Below are positions 42,691-53,140 of a DNA stretch of 64,000 nucleotides, piece after piece; the first letter of the stretch is position 1; each line of letters starts with the position of its first letter. Under the pieces are notes generated by a model, which did no database searches, was not told where the DNA came from, and saw nothing but the letters and a program-made list of their open reading frames with translations. The position numbers and the translations under genes are program-made. The stretch is from Strigamia acuminata (taxonomy: Eukaryota; Arthropoda; Chilopoda; Geophilomorpha; Linotaeniidae), in contig OX442316.1 in the NCBI GenBank assembly GCA_949358305.1, positions 18,538,001 to 18,602,000 on the forward strand. Direction: 5' to 3'.

Positions 42691-44062
42691 GTACTTTGTT
42701 CTTCTTTTTTCAATCCCTCCACCCAATTCCTCGGTCGGAACACGGTAAGACGGATGTAAATATACTTTTGTTCATTAATCGATGCGTGCGAACTGCCAGG
42801 TATCGGGAGGTCAGAACGAGCTGGATGGGATGACGTCTAAAAGTGAAGTGAGCTCACAAATCCCAAGCCGTCTTAACTTATCTCTGCGTAATTGTTTGAT
42901 GTGATGGGTCGGCAACCTTGAGGGATCGAAACGACTTGGAGAAGTCCCCGGGAGAATTCAGTGAGGGATTTAGCTGGCTTTCACGTGCCAAATCCACACC
43001 TCTTTCTCATCTTGTCATTAAGACCTGCTGGGCTTTCTTCGTCCGATCCAATCCCGCGGACAAATACAAATGTCGTTTCTCCTTATTCTTTGTGCCCTGG
43101 ATTAGTTTTCATAATTCAAGCTGGGTTCGCCAGTCAGTTCGTGCTGGTCGGTGCTGCCATTTTGCCTCTTGGCAGCGACTTATCGATTTTTTCTTTTTCT
43201 CTCTTTTTCTCTTTTTTTTTTTTTTTGTAAAAATAAAATCTTGTTTTGCTAAACGTGTTCTTTTAAACGGAAAAAGCTAACACAGAGATGAAATATGATT
43301 TTATTTTTTTTTCGACTAAGATTGGATTCTGCGATTCTATTGTGCGTGACGAAGAAATGGAACGACGACGTCCATTTGGTCGGTGCACAAACTCGACAAA
43401 ACCGCATCGTGAAGTGACGCCAGCGCACCAAAAAATCGTTTCCTTCCTTCCGACACGAAAAAACCGAAACGAAATGATAAAATGCAATAAAATTTCCAAT
43501 TAAATTCAAAATTGGTAATAAAAAAAATAAATTTTTTCCTCGTGATAGGTGTAGTATGCATATTTGAGCGGTTAAGGTAGTGACGGGAGGTGGGGACCGC
43601 GTGTTATAAGGCCGAGTGTTAATTTCCCGTGGGTAAAGTGAGCTAATGAATTAGCACCTTGCTTCTCAATGAATTGTCCGCGAGGAATTAAGAAAGCTGG
43701 GACAAGCATATTACTATTTACTATTCGTAATTAGAACCAAGGTAAGGTTAGAATAGTTTATTAGCAAACAAATTGCTGTGTAAAAATAAGAGGCCATTAG
43801 GCTTAAATGCGCCCAGTTGCCATGGCTACGCGAGTTAATTTTTCACGTGTGGTTGCGAGGCAAAGCAAAATAACAGGTATAATTTGGCTGTAAAACAACG
43901 GCTTTTAGAGTCAAAGGCGAGGTGGGCTGCACGCCTCCACTAATAAAACAGCGAAATAAAATAAAATAAAACAAAATATAAAACACGCAATAATAACTCG
44001 CTATTGGCTGATAATATTGTTGTAATTCGATGTGGGCATTGGTCAGTTGCAATTTATTAAGT
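42691..44062. other. Intergenic sequence between Dscam and element 2
   Basis: 1.4 kb without a supportable gene. It contains T-rich runs (43185-43225) and the AAGT target-site copy at 44059-44062. Confidence 0.65.
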
Positions 44063-45510
44063 TGTGACGATGACTACCCGGGATAGGAATTAAGACTAAA
44101 AGGACAAGTGAAACTGCAGAGTGTAGTAAAGTGCAAAGAATGAAGCGTTTATGTTTCTCAAAACATAGAACATTTATTCAAGTCAAAATAAGTTATATAA
44201 TAACTATGGCCGACAAAATGGCCAGTAAAATATGTGTGTAACTAACTATACAAACGAGTGGCTCAAAAAGCCCTAATAACGTTAACAGTTGTGTTCAGCC
44301 TTGAAATAAGAGTGTGTAAAGTTCTTATTTCGGGCGTAAAAGGTGTCGTCTGCAATCGGACTGATTGTCGTCTGCTTCGGTTGGTTCTGTGTAACCAAAT
44401 TATCCGAGGAATGCGGTTGTCTTTGCTGCATCGTCACAACTTTGGGTGACCATTGGTTTAAATATCTATTCGTAGATATTTACCAATTGGTCTATTTATG
44501 ATTATCAAAATAACCATAAATAAAAGTTACTCAAAGTTAGACTTCGAAACTCATGTTAAATTTACGAATAAATCCAAACATGCAAAGGTATGAATTGAGT
44601 TATTAAATTACAAATAATCTAATAACCAAACATAACTAAAAAAACCTGTATAAATAAAACGATTATGAAAAGACCCTGTCGATTCTGTTGCACCAAAGTA
44701 CAACCAGCCCAGAATTGAATCAATGGCGCTCACGTCAATCCAACACTAGGTTTGACCCTAATGTCTCGGCGGAAAAAGGAATTGAGCACGGCATAAAATG
44801 CACGTGCCCCTACAACGGAATGTTGGCATGTAGTCAGGTAAAGGGTTTGAGCACGGCATTTTACTGCACGTGCCCCTACAACGGAATGTTGGCATGAAGT
44901 ACGGAAAGGGTTTGAGCACGGAATTTAATGCACGTGCCCCTACAACGGAATGTTGGCATGAAGCGAAGCGAAGCGAAGCGTAGAATAAGGGCTCAAGTAG
45001 ATATCAAACAGAAACAAAAACAAGAGCGAGCTATTTCCGGTTTACACTGGAATATATGCTCAGTAGAAACAATGAGTTGACCATTGCTCCAATAGGAACA
45101 CTGGTCACTCAAAACTGTCCAATCCTAGTAAATAGGAAGTGGATACAGGGGACACAGTCTTCTACAAAGTCTGTCCCAGGAAGTGGATACGGAGGACACA
45201 TTTGCAATTAAGGCTATTGTCTTAATTCAAAGTGTATCTTCAAACACTGTGGGTGGTGAGGGGTGACTTAATCCTTTTGCCCAGGTGTTGTTATAATTTG
45301 TCCAAATCATAACACAACTGGAGGAATAAAGACTCAACTATATCATACTAGTATGATATAATATCTAAGGATACCGTGGATTTATATAAAACCTTTAATT
45401 TTATATAAATATCACATAAATAACATGTATATTCGAATTTCCCGCCGAAATGGGAAATAGCGCCATCTATCGGTGAACTTGGGACTAAATATGACGTCAT
45501 GACCGTCACA
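44063..45510 (-). repeat. Element 2 LTR, 3' copy
   Basis: 1,448 bp. It contains three 65-bp tandem units starting at 44782, 44847 and 44912, each with CACGTG, a GAAGC run near 44960-44980, a 20-bp palindrome at 45340-45359, and (on the - strand) AATAAA at 44173-44178. Confidence 0.95.
44782..44976. repeat. Three 65-bp tandem units in the LTR
   Basis: Each unit contains TTGAGCACGG, an E-box CACGTG within TGCACGTGCCCC, and CTACAACGGAATGTTGGCATG-like sequence. Periods of exactly 65 bp separate the starts. The same array is in the other LTR at 53860-54054. Confidence 0.9.
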
Positions 45511-45520
45511 AGTCCCCCTT
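45511..45520 (-). other. Element 2 polypurine tract
   Basis: AAGGGGGACT on the - strand immediately precedes the 3' LTR. Confidence 0.8.
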
Positions 45521-45978
45521 AATTAGGCTGAAGTGCAAACACTTCGACTAATTCTCAAAAACAAACAAGTTCACCGGAAATCATCATTAATCTCAACTTT
45601 TATCGTAACCGAAGATCAAACTAATTTTTCGAGAAAACTTACGATTGAATACGTGTCGGAACTCGAATCTCGGCAGATCTAGACGAAGGCAATGGTTGCG
45701 ATTTGTCAAGTGAAGTGTCACGCTTTGAGTAATACGAAGGTGAGAAAAACTACTCTCTAACTAGGGGTCAACTCTAATTTCGAGGGATCTTCTCATTGGT
45801 TCGTAATTACTCATCCTGGAATTTGTTATTAATTCACAGGGGTAGACACTTGTATGCAAATGTTTACACGAGGATTAATTTAAATAAATAACTTCGTGGA
45901 AATCGAGTCACACAAAATTAAATTTAGTGAGTAATTTCGAAAAATTATTTACTAAGGCAATATATAAGTTCCAAAAAA
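45521..45978 (-). other. Element 2 3' non-coding region
   Basis: 458 bp between the pol stop and the polypurine tract. There is no third ORF in this element. Confidence 0.7.
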
Positions 45979-48900
45979 TCAGGGCGATTTCTTTTGATTT
46001 CTGACTTTTCTAATTCGAGGGGATTTTTCTTTAAATCCCGTCCAAGTTTTTTGACGTAATGATTTTAGCAATTGTACAAAATCGGTTACGTATTTAGGAT
46101 TAGGTTTGGTAACACGTTTTGGCCTTTCGGCGGGTGTTTCCAATTTTCGTTTTTTACGAGATTTCTGAGGAACCTCGTCTTTACGACTCTCTATGGGAAT
46201 TTCGGTTTCCATCGGGATATTTTCTTTTATTAATTTCTCGGAATTAGTAGCGTGTTCCTCCATCCATTTGGGGGTGGGATGAGGACCGCTTGTTCCTACT
46301 CTTTGGTCTATTGTCCATTCCTCGATCGGGTAGGAAGGGATGTAAGGCGACAAATCTTGGATATTCACTGATGGTTCCTTGGAACCATCAGAGATTTTCC
46401 TTAAAGCGTAAGCGCTACCGCCGCTGAGAACCGCCGTGATTTCCCACGGTCCGTTTCTCTTTTCGGCGAAACCTGCTGAGATTCCCTTATCTTTATTGGA
46501 TAAGATGTGTGTTGCCTTCCATACTAAATCTCCAACAACAAAATCACAAATATAAAATTTATCTCTGTGAATTTTATCGTGTTTTTCATAATTCCGCTGT
46601 ATTTTTCTATGCATTTCCTGGTGTGCTCTTTTGATCACTTCCAGAATGCTAAATACATAAGCTTCGGGGTTTTCTCTGTCGAACTTGATCGCATGTTTTA
46701 TTATGCGAGGATCGAACGGCAAAGGAACAGTTCTTCCCGTGTTAAGTAACATCGGAGTTGTATTCGTCGCCTCGCTCTTGGTCGTGTGCATTGAAAAGGC
46801 GAAATGGTTTAAATATTTCGGCCAGTGGGAGTGCACATCGGAATAAATTGCCAATAACATTTTCAGGTCTCTATTGGCCCTTTCTGTAATGTTAGCGGCG
46901 GCGTGATACGGACTGACGTGAATAATGTCAATGTGGTTTCTTTTGCAGAATTCTTCAAAAACAGTGCTCACAAATTGTCTTCCATTATCAGATATAATCT
47001 TTTTGGGGTAGCCCCATCTGTGAAATACTTCACTTAGGCGATTGACAATGCATTCGCTAGAAGCTGTGGCTAGTGCGAACACTTCCACCCACTTCGTACA
47101 GTGATCAATGACTACTAAGATCCATTGAAGCTGTGATCTACCCGCTGGTTTTGGTCCCATCAAGTCGATGCTGACCGTCTCCCAGGGGTTCGTCATGTTA
47201 TGCGGCACATAACCAGATCGTCTTTGTTGATGCTGGTTTGGCTTGTATTGCTGGCAATGAGGGCAGCTGCGCACGTAGTTGCGCACGTCTTTTCTCATTT
47301 TTGGCCAAAAATACATGAGCTTTGCTCGTTCTAGAGTTTTGCTCATACCTGCATGGCCAGTGAGTGGGTGACCATGACAGGCAAACAACGCTCGTTTGAC
47401 TAAAACACGTGGAATCACGGCTTTAAAACCATTCCCCGAGTCGTTGAGTTCTTCTTCGTAAGTTGGACAGAAGTAGATGAGCATTTGACCGCCATCTTCT
47501 TCTTCTTCGTCCAAACTATATCTTTGGGTAATATTTAACCAATATTCATCGGTAATTTCCTTTTTCTGTTCATCTGTGGCTTTCAGATAAACTAGAATTT
47601 TACTACACTCCTGATCTTTCAACTGCGCGTCAATGATTTCACGACGAGTTGGAGGAGCTTCTTTTAAAACATCAGTTAGTGCACTGTAAAGAGTTGCATT
47701 TTTGTTTTTGCAACAATTATCAGTATCCTCCCCCTTTTCTCCAGAAATAGCCGATACGTCAGCATTGGCTGCTTCTGGAAAATCGTCAAAATGAACGTGT
47801 AAATTCGAGAATGTCGCACAACGTTTGTCGGAAGGTTTTAGACACAAGTGTCTATTTCCTGTCCAATTTGGGAAAAATTGGGTGATCTCCTCCGGCTCTA
47901 GGTAGTCATCCGCTGGAGTATCCAGTGCTGACAACGGAGCACGTGAAAGAGCGTCGGCTACTTGATTTAAAGCGCCTCGACGAAATTCGATTTTGAACGC
48001 GCCGCACTGAATGCGCACGGCCCATCGACCAAATCGACCCGATGGTTCCGGTGTGCTCATTAGCCATTTTAAAGCCTGAGCATCCGATTCTAGGGTGAAG
48101 GAAGTGTATTCTAGGTAGGGGCGAAACTTGTCGACTGCCCATACCACCGCCAAACACTCTAACTCCGGGGTAGAATAACGTTCTTCTGCTCCTCTCAAAA
48201 CTCGGCTGGCGTAAGCAACCGGTTTTGGGTGTAAAACCATTTTTTGCTTTTTGGCGTCAAATACCTCAACGTCTTGGCAAAGGACGGCACCGAGACCGTC
48301 GTGGGACGCGTCGGTCAAGACAACGAATTGTTTAGTCATGTCCGGCATATGTAATGCTTGGTCTTTGTCGCATAAAATGTCTTTTATGCGCTCAAAAGCG
48401 TCTTCTTGTGCCTTTCCCCAAACGAATTTTGCGGAATCGTGCATTATACTAGTTAATGGACGAGCTATAGTCGCATGGTGCGGAATAAATTTTCGAAAAA
48501 AGTTAGACAGTCCATGAAAGCGTTGAATATCCTTAGAGCAGGTAGGAGTTGGAAATTTCCTAACTGCTGACGTCTTATCTGGGTCGGGCAATAATCCCTC
48601 AGAGGTAATATAATGCCCGAGAAATTTCAAGGCGGTCCGTCCAAACTTGGATTTGGCCTTATTAATAGTTAAATTGGCCTTATCCAGTTTTTCCAGGACG
48701 TCCTTAACATGTTCTAAATGTTTTTTCCAACTAGTTGAAAAAATAATAATATCGTCGAGATAGACTAACGCATGATTGTAAAGTGCTTCGCCCATTACTC
48801 CACTCATTAAATGTTGAAACGAAGAGGGTGCGTTGCACAAACCAAAGGGCATTCTTTTAAATTGGAATTTCCCTTTGGGCGTGTAAAATGCTGTTTTACT

Positions 48901-50241
48901 TTTATCCTCCTCTGCCATTTCCATCTGATGGTAACCTTGAGTCAGGTCCAGAGAAGTAAAATATTTTGCTTTGTTAGTATTATGGATTAACAGATCAATG
49001 CTTGGCATCTGGATCGTGTCAATTACCGTAATATTATTTAGCCATCTGTAATCGATGCACAGTCGATAAGTCCCGTTAGGCTTAGCGACTATCACCGGGT
49101 GACTGATGTAGGGACCGGTAGAGGGCTCAATTAGGCCCTCTGCTTCAAGTTCCTCTACGAGCTCTGTCATAATCGCCTTCTTGGCCGGATTATACATTCT
49201 ATATGGCTGCAATTTCCATTTAGCACCTTCTTTGAACTTGATGCTATGTTTTGCAACGTTGGTGCAGCCAACCTTGTCACGAAAGGCATTTTGAACACTC
49301 AAAATTACCTGTCGTAATTTCTCTTTATTCTCGTCGGAGCTGTCGCAATCTGCCACTAGTCTCTCCGCCCAATCAGCTGGGGTGTGAGTTTCGTCCCCCT
49401 TAGCATCAATTGCGCGGAGTCTTGCTAGACTGCAGTTCAACTCCGTGGTTTCATAAGGAGCAGTCCAACCAGGCATAAAATCACAAGTGAAGACAGCCCG
49501 GAGTGGATTTAAATTTATTCCAGTCCTTCTCATGAAGTTGTGGCCAAGAATTAGGCCACACACATTCTTTTCGAGAATTATGAAATTAGTCGGGGTCATT
49601 TTAGTTTTGTTAGCCCAATTGACACAAAGTGTCACTTGACCTAACGGCTTGTGGTCGATTCCTACGGCACAAACACGCATTCCTTTTGGACATTCTTGGA
49701 TGAATTCCACTGGAATCTCGGTGTTTGACAGTAGTTGAATCCCAATAAAGCATTGGGTCGCCCCCGAATCCATTAGAGCATTATAATTTAATCCTCCAAT
49801 ATTTATGTTCATTCGAGGATCGTCGATGAAACGAGTAGCTGATTTACTGTCGTAAACTTTGCTAATTTTTTCAACTCTATCTTTGGGGACAAAAATCTTG
49901 CCAAGTTGGGATCTTTTAATTTTTCCAAACTTATTCTTGATTTTATATTTATTCCAATTTCCGTGAAAAATGGATAAATTTTCGAGTTGATTCGTCATCG
50001 AGTCTATTCCTTCGTTCACTCCACCAGTAGAACTCGTGGCTTGAACGAGAGTCGGAATCAAATCAAAATCAATCTCCATATCAAGTGGGTCGAGTGAATT
50101 TTTTGAATCACTCAAGTATGGTATTGTTAACCCCTTTGTTAAAAGTTTGGGTTGTTCTAACGATACCGCATCGATAGCCTTATCCAGCGAAATAAAAGGT
50201 TTAATCGGGGGTTGAGAAATCGTGTCAACCCCCTGAATTAG
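45979..50241 (-). CDS. pol: Element 2 pol polyprotein, made by -1 frameshift
   Basis: The frame has no ATG at its start (a TTG sits at 50115) but is open without stops back to the slippery site, so it is read as a Gag-Pol fusion. Counting from 50115: protease LMDSGATQ at about residue 115, RT YLDD at about 452, RNase H LTDASHDG at about 601, integrase zinc domain (H-x-H, CPHC) at about 905-950, and the integrase core with IDLMG at about 982, SDNGRQF and a downstream ER glutamate. A C-terminal GPW segment resembles the GPY/F module, and the very end is basic. All expected catalytic motifs are present. Confidence 0.94.
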   Translation of the reverse strand, partial: LIQGVDTISQPPIKPFISLDKAIDAVSLEQPKLLTKGLTIPYLSDSKNSLDPLDMEIDFDLIPTLVQATSSTGGVNEGIDSMTNQLENLSIFHGNWNKYKIKNKFGKIKRSQLGKIFVPKDRVEKISKVYDSKSATRFIDDPRMNINIGGLNYNALMDSGATQCFIGIQLLSNTEIPVEFIQECPKGMRVCAVGIDHKPLGQVTLCVNWANKTKMTPTNFIILEKNVCGLILGHNFMRRTGINLNPLRAVFTCDFMPGWTAPYETTELNCSLARLRAIDAKGDETHTPADWAERLVADCDSSDENKEKLRQVILSVQNAFRDKVGCTNVAKHSIKFKEGAKWKLQPYRMYNPAKKAIMTELVEELEAEGLIEPSTGPYISHPVIVAKPNGTYRLCIDYRWLNNITVIDTIQMPSIDLLIHNTNKAKYFTSLDLTQGYHQMEMAEEDKSKTAFYTPKGKFQFKRMPFGLCNAPSSFQHLMSGVMGEALYNHALVYLDDIIIFSTSWKKHLEHVKDVLEKLDKANLTINKAKSKFGRTALKFLGHYITSEGLLPDPDKTSAVRKFPTPTCSKDIQRFHGLSNFFRKFIPHHATIARPLTSIMHDSAKFVWGKAQEDAFERIKDILCDKDQALHMPDMTKQFVVLTDASHDGLGAVLCQDVEVFDAKKQKMVLHPKPVAYASRVLRGAEERYSTPELECLAVVWAVDKFRPYLEYTSFTLESDAQALKWLMSTPEPSGRFGRWAVRIQCGAFKIEFRRGALNQVADALSRAPLSALDTPADDYLEPEEITQFFPNWTGNRHLCLKPSDKRCATFSNLHVHFDDFPEAANADVSAISGEKGEDTDNCCKNKNATLYSALTDVLKEAPPTRREIIDAQLKDQECSKILVYLKATDEQKKEITDEYWLNITQRYSLDEEEEDGGQMLIYFCPTYEEELNDSGNGFKAVIPRVLVKRALFACHGHPLTGHAGMSKTLERAKLMYFWPKMRKDVRNYVRSCPHCQQYKPNQHQQRRSGYVPHNMTNPWETVSIDLMGPKPAGRSQLQWILVVIDHCTKWVEVFALATASSECIVNRLSEVFHRWGYPKKIISDNGRQFVSTVFEEFCKRNHIDIIHVSPYHAAANITERANRDLKMLLAIYSDVHSHWPKYLNHFAFSMHTTKSEATNTTPMLLNTGRTVPLPFDPRIIKHAIKFDRENPEAYVFSILEVIKRAHQEMHRKIQRNYEKHDKIHRDKFYICDFVVGDLVWKATHILSNKDKGISAGFAEKRNGPWEITAVLSGGSAYALRKISDGSKEPSVNIQDLSPYIPSYPIEEWTIDQRVGTSGPHPTPKWMEEHATNSEKLIKENIPMETEIPIESRKDEVPQKSRKKRKLETPAERPKRVTKPNPKYVTDFVQLLKSLRQKTWTGFKEKSPRIRKVRNQKKSP

Positions 50242-50247
50242 TTTTTT
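50207..50247 (-). promoter_or_regulatory. -1 ribosomal frameshift signal between gag and pol
   Basis: On the - strand the heptamer A_AAA_AAC (50247-50241) lies in the gag frame immediately before the TAA stop. A 7-nt spacer follows, then a 9-bp perfect stem (50225-50233 with 50207-50215) around a 9-nt loop. Slipping back one base enters the pol frame. Heptamer, spacing and stem all match established -1 signals. Confidence 0.9.
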
Positions 50248-52346
50248 TTATCTTCACTAGGAGTGGGAACTGGGGCAGTCGCAGCTTTAAGATGTGATTT
50301 AAATAAATCCGTCATCGTTGCTTGAAAGTCTGCGAGCTTCGCGTCAAGTTTTTGATCGAGAAACTCGGCCGTTACCCAGTTGGGTTTGGGTCTTTTAGAC
50401 AGGTCAAGTGTTGAAGAGGGGTTAAAGCGCTTGTTGGAGTCGCTTTTTCCCCCATTTCCTTCTTTTAATTTGTTGGCGAGCTTGAGACAATTTCTTTTTA
50501 TGTGTCCCGGCTCGTGACAATAGTAGCACTTTCCAGTAGTGCTTTCAAAATGAGCTGCGAACATTCTCTCCATTGAACTCTCCTCGACTTCACCGTCGGT
50601 GTCGTCGGAGTCTTGTTCATTCGAGTTTTCTTCTTCCGTGTGAGTAGCACGAAAAGAAGTTTTGCTTGGAAATAGTTTTGATTCCTTGTTGTTTTTAGCA
50701 ACAGAGGGAGTCTCACCATTGTCACATTCGAGTTCCGCAGCAAGTTGAGTTGCGTTCTCGAACCTGCAGCGATGTGTACCGACATATTGAAGTATGTCGT
50801 CCACTGTACAATCTCCGTAGAGTCCGTGCGTCATTAAAAGTGAGAAACTCTCTTGGTTAATGTTTTTAAACAAACTGGTGGTACCTGCCATGTCGCCAGG
50901 CGGTATTTTCCCTTGTTCCTGCGTGAACCGCAGGAGGAAACAATACAGTGATTCGTCACTGCGTTGTTTCACATTGTCGAGTCGTCTCGCTCGAGTGAGC
51001 GGGACCAGATCGAATCTCTTTACAAACATTCTTTCGAAAGTCTTCCAATTCGAGAATTGGTGGTTATTTTGATGGAACCATTTTTGGGCATGGCCCAATA
51101 AATGCCCGGGTACATCTTGATGTACCATGTCATCCAGTGGCACTCCTCTACCGAGCGCGGCTGCTTTCACGATTTCTAAAAATCGAGCAACCTCTTTTTG
51201 GTTCCCGTCGAAAATCGGAATTTCCAAGCTTTTTCCAGATTGTCGATTTTGGTTTTGATGATTACGGCTCTGACCAGATAATCCTTGAATTATCTGTCTC
51301 AGGCTGTCGTTAGATAAAGGTGGCGCAGAATTATTCGAAGAAAAATCCTGACTCATTCTCGGTGAATGGCTTCGCCGAAAATGATTTCGATTGTTTCGAT
51401 CGTTTTGATCGTTTCGATCATTCCGATCGTACTGGTTATTTCGATCACTCCGATCGTTCTGATAATTTCGATTATCTTCCTCGTTCTGATCGTTACGATC
51501 ATAACGTGGGGGATAAAAATTATTACGCCCACCTCGAGAGTGAGGGCCGTAATTATCTCTTCCTCGATGATTATAATTAAAATTATCATCATCAAAATCG
51601 TTATAATTATTATTATTACGATCATTGAAATTGTTTCGAACCGGAGAAACGTCACGTGAACGATTTGAGCGCGAGGGGGAAATTCGCGTAGAATTTCCTC
51701 GTCGTGGGGAATTTTCTCGTTGTGGACTTAACCTTCTGCGATAAAAGTTAGGTGAGCGCAGTTCGGGTTGAGGAGTTCGAGTATTTCTTAACCCATTATC
51801 TTCACGGCCGTCGGGAAACGGATCACGCCAAGGCGGGGTGCGTCTGCTTTGTTCCCGCTGGCGTCGTGAAGTGGGAGACGCTGAACGTCTCCTTTCCGGC
51901 GTTGCAGGTCCGATCCGATCGATTTCTCGTTCTTGACGCGAACTGCTACGCGGTGGTGGATTCGGCTCAGAATTTTCCGCTGCGAACAACGGAGCTTCTT
52001 CGCGCGGCCTCGATCTAGCCGCTTCGGGATCTGGATTCCTATCACGCTGGTACGTGTTAGGAAGCGTTCCCCGGCTAGTCTGCCTATTTACCACTATCAC
52101 TTCGGGTGAAAGTGGTTGAGGAGGCGGGCGTCCACGGCAATTCTCCGTGAAGCGCCTCGCTTCTCCCACTGAGGAAAATTGTGTCATATTTAACTGATAG
52201 TGACGACAAAATACTTCGAGCTCATCAGGTATGGGTAAATGTTCGGTCCTGAGGGAGTTTGGATTCGAGCGTTCGATAGGCCGATCGCCGTCTCTACTGC
52301 CCCCGTGCACTGAGCCGAACAACACCATAGACTGATCGCGTGGCAT
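50238..52346 (-). CDS. gag: Element 2 Gag, 702 aa
   Basis: ATG at 52346. The N-terminal half is Arg/Pro/Ser-rich; residues about 240-340 are an Asn/Asp/Arg low-complexity block encoded by short repeats. The capsid-like part is at about 370-500 (IPIFDGNQKEVARFLE, WKTFERMFVKRF). A CX2CX4HX4C zinc knuckle (CYYCHEPGHIKRNC) lies at about 605, and a Lys-rich end runs into the frameshift site. It packages the element RNA. Confidence 0.93.
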   Translation of the reverse strand: MPRDQSMVLFGSVHGGSRDGDRPIERSNPNSLRTEHLPIPDELEVFCRHYQLNMTQFSSVGEARRFTENCRGRPPPQPLSPEVIVVNRQTSRGTLPNTYQRDRNPDPEAARSRPREEAPLFAAENSEPNPPPRSSSRQEREIDRIGPATPERRRSASPTSRRQREQSRRTPPWRDPFPDGREDNGLRNTRTPQPELRSPNFYRRRLSPQRENSPRRGNSTRISPSRSNRSRDVSPVRNNFNDRNNNNYNDFDDDNFNYNHRGRDNYGPHSRGGRNNFYPPRYDRNDQNEEDNRNYQNDRSDRNNQYDRNDRNDQNDRNNRNHFRRSHSPRMSQDFSSNNSAPPLSNDSLRQIIQGLSGQSRNHQNQNRQSGKSLEIPIFDGNQKEVARFLEIVKAAALGRGVPLDDMVHQDVPGHLLGHAQKWFHQNNHQFSNWKTFERMFVKRFDLVPLTRARRLDNVKQRSDESLYCFLLRFTQEQGKIPPGDMAGTTSLFKNINQESFSLLMTHGLYGDCTVDDILQYVGTHRCRFENATQLAAELECDNGETPSVAKNNKESKLFPSKTSFRATHTEEENSNEQDSDDTDGEVEESSMERMFAAHFESTTGKCYYCHEPGHIKRNCLKLANKLKEGNGGKSDSNKRFNPSSTLDLSKRPKPNWVTAEFLDQKLDAKLADFQATMTDLFKSHLKAATAPVPTPSEDKKN

Positions 52347-53120
52347 GGAGAAGGATACACTGAAGGAAAATAAGTCGGAAAACTAGTAAAGCCTTTTTTA
52401 ACACTCGAAGAATATTCTAGTTCTTCTTAAAACGCAATTTGTACACTTGTACAAGAAGTGAAATACACTTTTAAATCCCACAAAAGAATAAAAGTTAAAC
52501 TACGCGTTTTTTCAACGAAAAATACGCTTAAATTAAACTAATAACGGAAATATTTCCTACCTTTTCGCGATCTGAAGTGGCTACGGGCACAAATGGTCTG
52601 GTCTCGGTCAAAACTGGTCGGCAAAACGGTCAAGAAGTGGTTCGAAATGGCACTGGTTCAATGTCACGTCAGGTTGGTCAAGCTGTTGGAAAGCAAGTGA
52701 GAACTTGGCACTTTTGCTTTCTTGAATCCTTTGTCCAAATGGTCAATCGTGATTGGAAAATTGAGAAATACCTGCGGAGTTTAGTCCCAGATATTTCTAT
52801 AATCCAAAAGTGATGTGACCTCCTTCGAATGGCATTGTTCCTGGCTCAAATCTCACATTCTTGCCCTGCTTTGGATTATTTCAACAGTTTTAACCTTCCA
52901 GTGAAAGAATAAAACTTAGAAAAAATAAGCAAAAAATTCTCTTTGAAATATTTTTCAGAAAAAAAAAAAATATACAAACAGATTTTTCACGAGAAATCCA
53001 AAATTTATTAGTTAGATTTTTGTACAAAAAATAACTTAGAAAAATTTTCATTTTTCAAATTTTCAAATTTTGGTAAAATTGCACTTTTTAAACTCAGAGT
53101 TCACTTTAAAATTGCAACCT
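52347..53120 (-). other. Element 2 leader region
   Basis: 0.8 kb between primer site and gag ATG. It contains a splice-donor-like CGCGAAAAG|GTAGGA (52561/52560) and recurring GACC motifs on the - strand at about 52588-52680. A + strand frame at 52577-52813 is judged accidental. Confidence 0.6.
52559..52561 (-). promoter_or_regulatory. Candidate splice donor in the element 2 leader
   Basis: CGCGAAAAG followed by GTAGGA on the - strand, in the same place and context as in element 1. Element 2 has no third ORF to splice to, so its use is uncertain. Confidence 0.4.
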
Positions 53121-53138
53121 ATCTCGGTAGAACCTCCA
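53121..53138 (-). other. Element 2 primer-binding site (tRNA-Gln type)
   Basis: The + strand reads ATCTCGGTAGAACCTCCA, which matches the 3' end of a eukaryotic tRNA-Gln plus CCA; 2 nt separate it from the LTR. The tRNA identity is from memory of typical tRNA-Gln ends. Confidence 0.75.
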
Positions 53139-53140
53139 CG

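Noticed and set aside
42918-43561. Overlapping small frames on both strands after the Dscam 3' end
   Set aside because: They are short, rich in Phe/Lys from T/A runs, and have no domains.
52577-52813. + strand frame in the element 2 leader
   Set aside because: It lies antisense in a retroelement leader, is short and results from repeated GGTC words.
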